From an uncultured Mycoplasmatota bacterium (GTDB lineage Bacteria > Bacillota_I > Bacilli_A > RF39 > UBA660): a stretch of DNA of 9,925 nt. The position numbers and the translations under genes are program-made. Shown here in pieces: positions 1 to 5,375 of this stretch. The first letter of the stretch is position 1; each line of letters starts with the position of its first letter. The stretch is from contig CAMMKE010000042.1 of the NCBI GenBank assembly GCA_946497375.1, positions 1 to 9,925 on the forward strand, in the 5' to 3' direction. The notes under the pieces were generated by a model. It was not told the DNA's origin, ran no database searches, and worked only from the letters and a program-made list of their open reading frames with translations.

Positions 1-1
1 T

Positions 2-1354
2 ACAATTGATGGTGATGATACTAAAGATATAGATGATGCGATATCTATTGAAAAGCGTGGTGATACTTATACTTTAGGTGTTCATATTGCTGATGTTTCC
101 TATTATGTTAAAGAAGGAAGTCCTTTAGATAAAGAGGCAATGGATAGAGGTACATCAGTGTATCTTGTTGATAGAGTTATACCAATGTTACCTCATGAGT
201 TATCTAATGGAATATGTTCTTTGAATCCTAATGTTGATAGACTTGCTATTAGTTGTGTAATGAAATATGATAGTGAAGGCAAGCTTTTAGATTATGATAT
301 CTTTCCAAGTGTGATTAGGTCAAGAATTCAAATGACTTATAAAAACGTTAATAGTATATTAGAGAAGAATATTGTGCCAGAAGGATATGAAGAGTTTGTT
401 GATGATTTAAAGACTATGAGTGAGTTTGCTACTATTCTTAGAAAGGCTAAAGTAAAAAGAGGATACTTAGATTTTGATGTTGATGAAGCGAAGATACTTG
501 TTGATGAAAATTGTGTGCCTTATGAAATTACAAAAAGGGAAAGAGGAACTGGTGAGAACTTAATTGAAGACTTTATGATTGCTGCTAATGAATGTGTGGC
601 TACTCATATATATAATATGGATTTACCATTTATTTATCGTATCCATGAAAGTCCTAAGGAAGAGAAGATGAGAGATTTCTTAAGTTTTGTTAGTAATTTA
701 GGATATAAAGTAACTGGAGACTTGAAAGGTAATAAGAGTATTGCTGTTCAAAAACTACTTAAGTTTGTTCATGATAAGAAAGAAGGACAAGTACTTACAT
801 CATTATTACTTAGATGTATGCAGAAAGCGATATATTCTCCTACTAATCTTGGACACTTTGGTTTAGGTAGTTCATGTTATACGCATTTTACTTCTCCTAT
901 AAGACGTTATCCTGATACTACGGTACATAGACTTTTAAGAACATATTTATTTAATCATGATTTAAGTAGTCATACTATTCATCATTATGAAGAGAAACTT
1001 ATCTTTGTGGCAGACCATTCCTCAGCGATGGAGAGGGCTTCTGTTGACTGTGAAAGAGAAGTTGAAGATATGAAGATGGCCGAATATATGGAAAGTCATA
1101 TTGGAAAAGAATTTGAGGGAATGATATCATCAGTTATGAGTTTTGGTATGTTTGTAGAACTTGATAACTTGGTAGAAGGGTTAGTTCCTGTTAGACTTAT
1201 GGATGATTACTTTACTTTTGATGAAGAAAGAATGACTTTAGTAGGTGAGAAGAGTAAAATTAAATATACTATTGGAGAAAGGGTCTTAATTAAAGTAGTG
1301 GCTGCTTCTAAAGAGGCAAAAACTATTGACTTTGAAATTGTTAAGAAGTTGTAG
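2..1354 (+). CDS. rnr: Ribonuclease R (RNB-family 3'-5' exoribonuclease), 5' end missing
   Basis: A processive 3'-5' exoribonuclease that degrades structured RNA and, in trans-translation, the non-stop mRNA. The frame is open from base 2, so the gene starts left of the window; the ATG at 140 is internal. 450 residues are visible. The RNB active-site motif is at residues 2-13 (TIDGDDTKDIDD), with D3, D9, D11 and D12 as the expected metal ligands. Further RNB motifs are ELSNGICSLNPNV (about 66-78), HFGLGSSCYTHFTSPIRRYPD near 285-305 and the following VHRLL. A typical S1 RNA-binding domain occupies about 367-447 (start GKEFEGMISSV, then SFGMFVEL). There is no long lysine-rich tail; the protein ends soon after S1. 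The N-terminal cold-shock domains must lie outside the window. It is the first visible gene of a run with the CapA gene and smpB. Identification is secure; R rather than RNase II is chosen from the smpB/ssrA context. Confidence 0.95.
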   Translation, partial: TIDGDDTKDIDDAISIEKRGDTYTLGVHIADVSYYVKEGSPLDKEAMDRGTSVYLVDRVIPMLPHELSNGICSLNPNVDRLAISCVMKYDSEGKLLDYDIFPSVIRSRIQMTYKNVNSILEKNIVPEGYEEFVDDLKTMSEFATILRKAKVKRGYLDFDVDEAKILVDENCVPYEITKRERGTGENLIEDFMIAANECVATHIYNMDLPFIYRIHESPKEEKMRDFLSFVSNLGYKVTGDLKGNKSIAVQKLLKFVHDKKEGQVLTSLLLRCMQKAIYSPTNLGHFGLGSSCYTHFTSPIRRYPDTTVHRLLRTYLFNHDLSSHTIHHYEEKLIFVADHSSAMERASVDCEREVEDMKMAEYMESHIGKEFEGMISSVMSFGMFVELDNLVEGLVPVRLMDDYFTFDEERMTLVGEKSKIKYTIGERVLIKVVAASKEAKTIDFEIVKKL

Positions 1355-1356
1355 TT

Positions 1357-2541
1357 ATGAGTAAAGTTAAGAAGAGAAGAAAGTTAACAGTATTAGGTCG
1401 TTTTGTTATTATTCTTTTTATTGGTGTTTTATTTGGAGCGAGTTTAGGATTTTATTATCGTTTAACTAATAATAATGTTAAAAAAGATGATGTAAAAGAA
1501 CAAAAAAATGAAGAAGAAGTAGTTAGTAAGAAAGAAGAGATGGATGCTTCACTTGTAATGGTAGGAGATGCTTTAATTCATAGTACTGTTTATAATGATG
1601 CTTATACAGGTGATGGTTATGACTTTAAACCAATGTTAAAAGAGATTAAGCCCTTAATAAAAAAATATGATTTGAAATATTATAATCAAGAAACTATTTT
1701 AGGTGGAACAGAGTTAGGCTTATCTAATTATCCTAGGTTTAACTCTCCTTATGAAGTAGGAGATGCTTTTATTGATGCAGGTTTTAACTTAGTTAGTCTT
1801 GCTACTAATCATACGATGGATAAAGGAGAGGCAGGTGTAATTAACTCTTTAAACTATTGGAATAGTAAAGATGATGTTTATACGGCTGGTAGTTATTTAT
1901 CTTTTGAAGATAGAGATAAGCCAGTTATTAAAGAGATTAACGGCATTACTTATTCTTTCTTTTCTTATACTACTTGGACTAATGGCTTAGAGACTCCTAG
2001 TGGTAAAGAATATCTAAATAATGTCTATAGTCCCGAGATAGCGAAAGAGGATATTGATAAGGTCCGTGAAAGGAGCGATGTTGTAATAGTAGCGATGCAC
2101 TGGGGAACAGAATACTCTACTAGTGTTAGTGCATCACAGCAGGAAATTGCTAACTATTTATCTAGTCTTGGTGTTGATATTATTATTGGAAGTCATCCTC
2201 ATGTAGTAGAGCCCATTGCCTTTATTGGAAAGACTATGGTAATATATTCATTAGGTAACTTTATATCTGACCAAGAAGGAGTAGAACGTCTTACGGGATT
2301 AATGGCTAGTATAGATATCCACAAGTCTGTGGAAAACGGTGTTAGTACGATAGAGTTAAGAAATCCTAAAGTAGAGCTTTTATATACACATTCTACTTAT
2401 GGAAAGAAAAGAAACTTTGTTGTTTATCCTTATACTAGTTTAAATGATGAATTACTTCCTGGTTATAGAGAGTATTATGAGACATATAAAAATATAGTGT
2501 TATCTCTTGATAGTAATATAGAGATGCCTAGTTTGGAGTGA
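1357..2541 (+). CDS. CapA-family (PGA_cap) metallophosphatase-like protein, membrane anchored
   Basis: A 394-residue protein of the CapA/PgsA family, whose members have a calcineurin-like metallophosphoesterase fold and are linked to poly-gamma-glutamate or capsule synthesis. A basic start (KVKKRRK) is followed by one membrane segment at about residues 10-31, then a charged linker, so the catalytic domain should lie outside the cell. Family motifs appear in order: MVGDALIH (about 68-75), YNQETILGG (109-117), ATNHTMDKGEAGV (149-161), AMHWGTEY (246-253), GSHPHVVEP (278-286) and YSLGNFISDQ (297-306). Aspartate and histidine metal-ligand positions look intact. The start codon follows the rnr stop by 2 bases and has no clear Shine-Dalgarno sequence, so translation is probably coupled to rnr. 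Its stop is TGA. No other capsule or pgs gene is present, so the substrate is unknown. Confidence 0.9.
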   Translation: MSKVKKRRKLTVLGRFVIILFIGVLFGASLGFYYRLTNNNVKKDDVKEQKNEEEVVSKKEEMDASLVMVGDALIHSTVYNDAYTGDGYDFKPMLKEIKPLIKKYDLKYYNQETILGGTELGLSNYPRFNSPYEVGDAFIDAGFNLVSLATNHTMDKGEAGVINSLNYWNSKDDVYTAGSYLSFEDRDKPVIKEINGITYSFFSYTTWTNGLETPSGKEYLNNVYSPEIAKEDIDKVRERSDVVIVAMHWGTEYSTSVSASQQEIANYLSSLGVDIIIGSHPHVVEPIAFIGKTMVIYSLGNFISDQEGVERLTGLMASIDIHKSVENGVSTIELRNPKVELLYTHSTYGKKRNFVVYPYTSLNDELLPGYREYYETYKNIVLSLDSNIEMPSLE

Positions 2542-2545
2542 TATT

Positions 2546-2983
2546 ATGGAGATTATTAATAGACGTGCTAAATTTGATTATTTTATAGAAGATACATATG
2601 AGGCTGGCATTGTTTTAAAAGGAACAGAGATTAAGTCTATAAGGCTCGGTAAAGCTTCTATTAAAGATAGTTATGCAATTATAAGAAGTGGCGAAGTTTA
2701 TCTTGTTAATATGTTTATAGATCATTATAAGGAAGGTAATATCTTTAATCATGAAGAGACACGTAGTAGAAAATTATTACTTCATAAAAGTGAGATTAAA
2801 AAGTTAGATAATAAACTAAAATTAGAGGGTTATACTCTTATACCTTTAAAACTGTACTTTGTACGTGGTAAAGCGAAAATAGAGCTTGGTCTTTGTAAGG
2901 GTAAGAAAAACTATGATAAAAGAGAAAGTATTAAAGAAAGATATTTGAAGAGAGAAGCTGCTAAGCTTAATAAGTATAAATAA
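2546..2983 (+). CDS. smpB: SsrA-binding protein SmpB
   Basis: A small RNA-binding protein that binds the tRNA-like domain of tmRNA and places it in the A site of stalled ribosomes. At 145 residues it is close to the usual 150-160. Visible family motifs are the N-terminal NRRAKFDYFIEDTYEAGI, GTEIKSIRLGKASIKDSY (about 26-43), GNIFNHEETRSRKLLLHK (about 64-81) and IPLKLYFVRGKAKIELGLC (about 98-116). A basic C-terminal tail after KGKKNYDKRESIKER normally enters the mRNA channel of stalled ribosomes. The start lies 4 bases after the TGA of the CapA gene, and GGAGTGA at 2535-2541 serves as ribosome binding site inside that gene's end. The tmRNA gene follows about 60 bases downstream under its own promoter, the usual smpB-ssrA order. 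Confidence 0.97.
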   Translation: MEIINRRAKFDYFIEDTYEAGIVLKGTEIKSIRLGKASIKDSYAIIRSGEVYLVNMFIDHYKEGNIFNHEETRSRKLLLHKSEIKKLDNKLKLEGYTLIPLKLYFVRGKAKIELGLCKGKKNYDKRESIKERYLKREAAKLNKYK

Positions 2984-3001
2984 TTTGGTAAATATTGGTA
3001 T

Positions 3002-3030
3002 TTGCTTTTTTGATACTTCTGTGTTATAAT
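3002..3030 (+). promoter_or_regulatory. Promoter of the tmRNA gene
   Basis: TTGCTT at 3002-3007 and a perfect TATAAT at 3025-3030 are separated by 17 bases, the ideal sigma-70/sigma-A spacing. Transcription should start near 3037, a few bases before the mature tmRNA 5' end at 3043. The tmRNA can therefore be made independently of smpB. Confidence 0.8.
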
Positions 3031-3042
3031 CTAGGTGTATTT

Positions 3043-3423
3043 GGGGATGCTTTGGTTTCGACAGGAATAATAGAGCATAAATGGCAAGTCGAGTTGTTTA
3101 CGTTACAAACTAAATTAAATATAACTGGAAACAGTATTAAAACAGCATTTGCTAACTTATTTAATAAAAATACTGAGTTAGCTTTCGCCTAGTATAGGTA
3201 AATGCACTGTCTTTTCTTAATTTCCTGTGTTAAGTTAAGATGGTTTATTTTAGCAGGATATAGTTATAGTTTGTCTAGACTATGATGGAATCTTTTAGAC
3301 TAGGACTGTTTTATTAGTTGATGGTTACTAGAAAATAGTTCGAAAATTCTTAATCATCTAAACTTGTAGAAGTTTATGTAGCTTTATTTTTGGACAGGAG
3401 TTCGAATCTCCTCATCTCCACCA
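3043..3423 (+). ncRNA. ssrA: Transfer-messenger RNA (tmRNA)
   Basis: A one-piece tmRNA of about 381 bases. The acceptor stem pairs GGGGATG (3043-3049) with CATCTCC (3413-3419), including one G-U pair, followed by discriminator A (3420) and an encoded CCA (3421-3423). The conserved TTTGGTTTCGACAGG follows the 5' strand. The T arm is AGGAG (3396-3400), loop TTCGAAT (3401-3407), then CTCCT (3408-3412). The sequence AAATATAACTGG just before the resume codon matches what I recall of Bacillus subtilis tmRNA, which fixes the reading frame of the tag. Pseudoknot regions lie between the tag stop and the T arm. The apparent open frame from 2995 to 3192 is the tag read with upstream non-coding sequence, not a separate gene. 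It acts with SmpB to release stalled ribosomes and tag the unfinished proteins. Confidence 0.97.
3127..3192 (+). other. tmRNA tag-peptide reading frame
   Basis: The resume codon is GGA at 3127 by analogy with the Bacillus GGC codon after the same AAATATAACT leader. Reading on gives 21 codons and a TAG stop at 3190-3192. The peptide starts GNSIKTAF and ends NKNTELAFA; the alanine from charged tmRNA precedes it. It is longer than the 14 encoded residues of the B. subtilis tag. Its end is LAFA, not LAA, as in tags of several Mollicutes, where a Lon-type protease rather than ClpXP handles the tag. Confidence 0.85.
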
Positions 3424-3464
3424 TAGGGAAATCTGTTCGAAAAGCACGAACTTTTGATATAGGA

Positions 3465-3497
3465 ATCAACCTAGAAGAAAGGTTGATGTTTATGATT
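3465..3497 (+). terminator. Possible terminator after tmRNA
   Basis: An 8-bp stem, ATCAACCT (3465-3472) with AGGTTGAT (3480-3487), has a 7-base loop. The following bases are T-rich but interrupted (GTTTATGATT), so termination would be weak. A smaller hairpin, GTTCG/CGAAC at 3435-3451, precedes it. These are the only candidates for ending the tmRNA transcript before the next promoter at 3540. Confidence 0.4.
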
Positions 3498-3536
3498 TAT
3501 GTCTTTCATCAAATATAAATTTCAAAGAATACAATG

Positions 3537-3588
3537 ATATTGACAATGTATACTGTAATTACTTATAATATGGTGCAAATGTCAATAT
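3537..3588. repeat. Inverted repeat around the promoter at 3540 (possible operator)
   Basis: Perfect 9-base arms, ATATTGACA at 3537-3545 and TGTCAATAT at 3580-3588, are separated by 34 bases. The left arm contains the -35 box and the right arm lies just after the expected transcription start near 3576. This layout fits a repressor bound at two half-sites or looping across the promoter. It could also be chance in AT-rich DNA. Confidence 0.5.
3540..3569 (+). promoter_or_regulatory. Near-consensus sigma-A promoter for the gene at 3619
   Basis: A perfect -35 TTGACA (3540-3545) and a perfect -10 TATAAT (3564-3569) are 18 bases apart. It is the best promoter in the window and drives a gene of unknown function. 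Confidence 0.8.
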
Positions 3589-3602
3589 AAAAATGTACAA
3601 AA

Positions 3603-3608
3603 AGGGAG
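3603..3608 (+). promoter_or_regulatory. Ribosome binding site choosing ATG 3619
   Basis: AGGGAG lies 10 bases before ATG 3619. The upstream in-frame TTG at 3610 is only 1 base from it and cannot use it, so the start is placed at 3619. Confidence 0.75.
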
Positions 3609-3618
3609 ATTGATTTAT

Positions 3619-4296
3619 ATGTATATTAGGATTAAAAAAAATAATCATTTTCTCAATCTTTTAGTAAATCGCGAATCGGCTCAAAGATATTTCTTAAACA
3701 AAAATGTTGAAGAATTTAATAATAGTAGATTAAATGAACTTCAAGTTAATTTAAGAAAAGCAAAAAGAAAATATAGTAGAATGTCTTCGGTTTTATCGAT
3801 TGCACATTTTTTAAAAGCGGAGAAAATAATTAATATTGCATCAAAATTAGAAATGAAACATCAAGAATTAGAAGATAGTATTCATGAGTTAGAAATTTTT
3901 GAGTCTAATTTAGCGTATCTAATTATTTCTGAATCAATTAATATAGATGATTGTTGTAAAAAAAACAATCTAAATCCTGGTTACTTAATAGCTTTATTGG
4001 AAAAGTCTAAAAAGCAAGTAGCAAGACCTTTTTTAGAATATGCTTATGATGAAAATACAGGTCAAGTTTCAGAAATAACAGAGGATGGCAAATGTATTAT
4101 TTTGCCATATATTCCTTATGCAGTAAAGAATGAAATCGATAAAAAGAGAAAAATAAAAGCTCAACTAGATGAATTAATGCAACAATCAAATAGTTCGGAT
4201 AATGAATTATTAAATAAAATTAATAGAAAAATTCAAAGCCTCGAATCAAATGATGACGCACAAGATCATGTTTATAAAAAAAGAATGACACGATAA
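3619..4296 (+). CDS. Hypothetical coiled-coil protein downstream of tmRNA
   Basis: A 225-residue protein I do not recognise. It is highly charged and mostly helical. Residues about 31-95 are rich in Lys, Glu and Leu in coiled-coil-like spacing, as are about 168-212 (NEIDKKRKIKAQLDELMQQ and the following NKINRKIQSLES). Between them, residues about 105-130 (ESINIDDCCKKNNLNPGYL) could form a small helix-turn-helix-like element, but this is weak. There is no signal peptide, membrane segment or catalytic motif. The gene stands alone between a near-consensus promoter flanked by an inverted repeat and a good terminator, so it is expressed as a single unit, possibly under self-repression. Its position just after ssrA, a common integration hotspot, suggests acquired DNA; no mobility gene accompanies it. 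Confidence 0.75.
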   Translation: MYIRIKKNNHFLNLLVNRESAQRYFLNKNVEEFNNSRLNELQVNLRKAKRKYSRMSSVLSIAHFLKAEKIINIASKLEMKHQELEDSIHELEIFESNLAYLIISESINIDDCCKKNNLNPGYLIALLEKSKKQVARPFLEYAYDENTGQVSEITEDGKCIILPYIPYAVKNEIDKKRKIKAQLDELMQQSNSSDNELLNKINRKIQSLESNDDAQDHVYKKRMTR

Positions 4297-4330
4297 AAAT
4301 AGCACTATATGTAGTTGCTATTTTTCTTCT
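4295..4330 (+). terminator. Intrinsic terminator of the gene at 3619
   Basis: AAAAATAGCA (4295-4304) pairs with TGCTATTTTT (4316-4325), with an inner CTA/TAG extension, and runs on into TTTTTCTTCTTTT. The stem begins inside the TAA stop codon. Confidence 0.8.
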
Positions 4331-4424
4331 TTTATTAAAATATATTTAGTTATTGATTCTAATATCAATTACCCTTGATAAAAGTTGTAGATAACTTTCT
4401 CAACGGCACCAATTTGTAATTACT

Positions 4425-4445
4425 CCCTTATTTTATAAGGGTTTT
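4425..4445 (+). terminator. Second terminator-like hairpin in the 4297-4796 gap
   Basis: CCCTTAT (4425-4431) pairs perfectly with ATAAGGG (4435-4441) over a TTT loop, followed by TTTTAG. The T-run is short. No gene ends just before it, so it may stop read-through or a short RNA: a weak promoter (TTGATT 4353-4358, 18 bases, GATAAA 4377-4382) lies upstream. Confidence 0.45.
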
Positions 4446-4474
4446 AGTATACTTAAATTTAATTAGATACTAAA
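4443..4474. repeat. Inverted repeat TTTAGTAT/ATACTAAA
   Basis: Perfect 8-base arms at 4443-4450 and 4467-4474 enclose 16 bases that contain the palindrome TTAAATTTAA (4453-4462). It lies 50-80 bases before the small ORF at 4522 and could be an operator. AT-rich content makes chance occurrence quite possible. Confidence 0.3.
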
Positions 4475-4521
4475 TATATTTTAGTTTGTAATTTATTTGA
4501 TAAGTTTTGTGGTGAAAAAAT

Positions 4522-4638
4522 ATGAATGAAGGATACACTTCTCCTAGAATGAAAGTAGTTGCTATTGAAGGAGAGAGGAAACAAGTAGATATAGTTTATA
4601 AAAAATTAGAAAAGATAATAATTAATAATAAAGTGTAG
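4522..4638 (+). CDS. Possible small ORF, 38 residues
   Basis: An ATG at 4522 opens 38 codons ending in TAG at 4638. GTGGTGA at 4509-4515 could serve as a ribosome binding site (GGTGA matches the 3' part of the AGGAGGTGA consensus). The peptide starts MNEGYTSPRMKVVAIEGE, continues RKQVDIVYKKLEK and is hydrophilic and probably helical. I do not recognise it. It may be a genuine small protein or a remnant of a larger decayed gene. It is the only plausible coding frame in the 500-base stretch between 4297 and 4796; the rest of that stretch holds hairpins and AT-rich spacer. Confidence 0.35.
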   Translation: MNEGYTSPRMKVVAIEGERKQVDIVYKKLEKIIINNKV

Positions 4639-4651
4639 CTTCTTTATGTTG

Positions 4652-4697
4652 AAAATGTAAAAATGCACAATGATTGTGCAAAACACTAGACATTTTT
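4652..4697 (+). other. Nested hairpin after the small ORF
   Basis: An inner stem, TGCACAA (4664-4670) with TTGTGCA (4674-4680) over loop TGA, sits inside an outer stem, AAAATGT (4652-4658) with ACATTTT (4690-4696). The outer arm ends in a T-run (4693-4697). It may terminate the small-ORF transcript or be a remnant of a mobile-element end. Confidence 0.4.
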
Positions 4698-4721
4698 AGA
4701 GCGTATAAGTAATATTTTAAT

Positions 4722-4755
4722 AGAACAAGCATCAAAGTTTTGTTCTTTCTTTTAA
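4722..4755 (+). terminator. Possible intrinsic terminator before the HD operon
   Basis: AGAACAA (4722-4728) pairs with TTGTTCT (4740-4746) across an 11-base loop, followed by TTCTTTTAATTT. The stem is only 7 bp and AT-rich, but the T-rich tail is in the right place to insulate the promoter at 4770. Confidence 0.5.
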
Positions 4756-4769
4756 TTTATTGTCAACTA

Positions 4770-4778
4770 TGATAAAAT
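4770..4778 (+). promoter_or_regulatory. Extended -10 promoter element for the 4797 operon
   Basis: TG-A-TAAAAT (4770-4778) fits an extended -10 element, which can work without a good -35 box; only TTTTAA at 4750-4755 is at the right distance. A strong AAGGAGG (4785-4791) follows, 5 bases before the ATG at 4797. The expected transcription start near 4785 would leave a very short leader, so the exact promoter is uncertain. Confidence 0.4.
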
Positions 4779-4796
4779 ATTTTCAAGGAGGTTCTA

Positions 4797-5363
4797 ATGA
4801 AAGAGATTATTAAAAACCAAACAATTTATTATGAATCTATAAATGTTCCGGAAAATATTTCTGTCTTGAAATATTTAAGAGAGACTGAACATTTTTTTAA
4901 TCTTAGATATGTAAGTTTTGATACATTTGAAAAATTAAAAGGTGCTAAGGGTATTATTTATTTAAAAGATAGAAAGTTACTAGCAGGTTGTTCTAATCCT
5001 AAAGGTAATGATTTTAAAAGCAGTGGTGGTTTAAAGGTATCTGATCCAGATAAAATTATAGTTGGTTCTTTTATTATTCAAGAAGATAGAATTATTTATG
5101 ATGCAAGGTGTCCTTTTTATGAAGAAAGAGATTCTTTTGTTTATACTAATGGAAGAGAGTTTTATACAACTATGTCTATGAAAGAAATATTATTAGAAGA
5201 GTTAGAAATTAAAAGACAGTATTTAATATATCTTGGAAAAAGATTAGAGAATAAAAGATATGTAGATGATTTTGAAGAAGTAAGTAGAAAAGAGTTTTTA
5301 GAATATATTACTGATAAAGAAAAGGGTAGACTTATATTAAAGAAAATGAGAAAATATTATTAG
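4797..5363 (+). CDS. Hypothetical protein, partner of the HD hydrolase
   Basis: A 188-residue soluble protein that I cannot assign. The first two thirds alternate short beta-like and charged segments (GIIYLKDRKLLAGCSNPKG about 52-70; KIIVGSFIIQEDRIIYDARC about 86-105), suggesting a compact alpha/beta or beta-rich fold. The last third (about 126-188) is helical and basic, ending KKMRKYY. There are two cysteines (65 and 105) and no recognisable metal or nucleotide motif. The start is well supported by AAGGAGG 5 bases upstream. The gene is separated from the HD gene by only 12 bases and shares a terminator with it, so the two are almost certainly co-transcribed and probably work together. Confidence 0.8.
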   Translation: MKEIIKNQTIYYESINVPENISVLKYLRETEHFFNLRYVSFDTFEKLKGAKGIIYLKDRKLLAGCSNPKGNDFKSSGGLKVSDPDKIIVGSFIIQEDRIIYDARCPFYEERDSFVYTNGREFYTTMSMKEILLEELEIKRQYLIYLGKRLENKRYVDDFEEVSRKEFLEYITDKEKGRLILKKMRKYY

Positions 5364-5375
5364 GGAGGGTTCTAT

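Noticed and set aside
2539..2541. Possibility that TGA encodes tryptophan (Mollicutes code)
   Set aside because: The CapA gene ends here at the expected family length and the smpB start follows 4 bases later, while Trp is TGG throughout.
2995..3192. Open frame of 65 codons upstream of and into the tmRNA
   Set aside because: It runs through the tmRNA promoter and 5' domain; only its last 21 codons are meaningful, as the tag peptide.
3391..3423. Search for a second tmRNA 3'-end copy as an attR site
   Set aside because: No repeat of this segment was found elsewhere in the window.
3610..3618. TTG start extending the 3619 gene by three codons
   Set aside because: It lies 1 base from the ribosome binding site, too close to use it; ATG 3619 has normal spacing.
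4371..4420. Minus-strand short frame reading GAVEKVIYNFYQG before a stop, which looked like a protein C-terminus
   Set aside because: An in-frame stop lies just upstream, so only about 16 codons exist; I could not tie it to any transposase or integrase.
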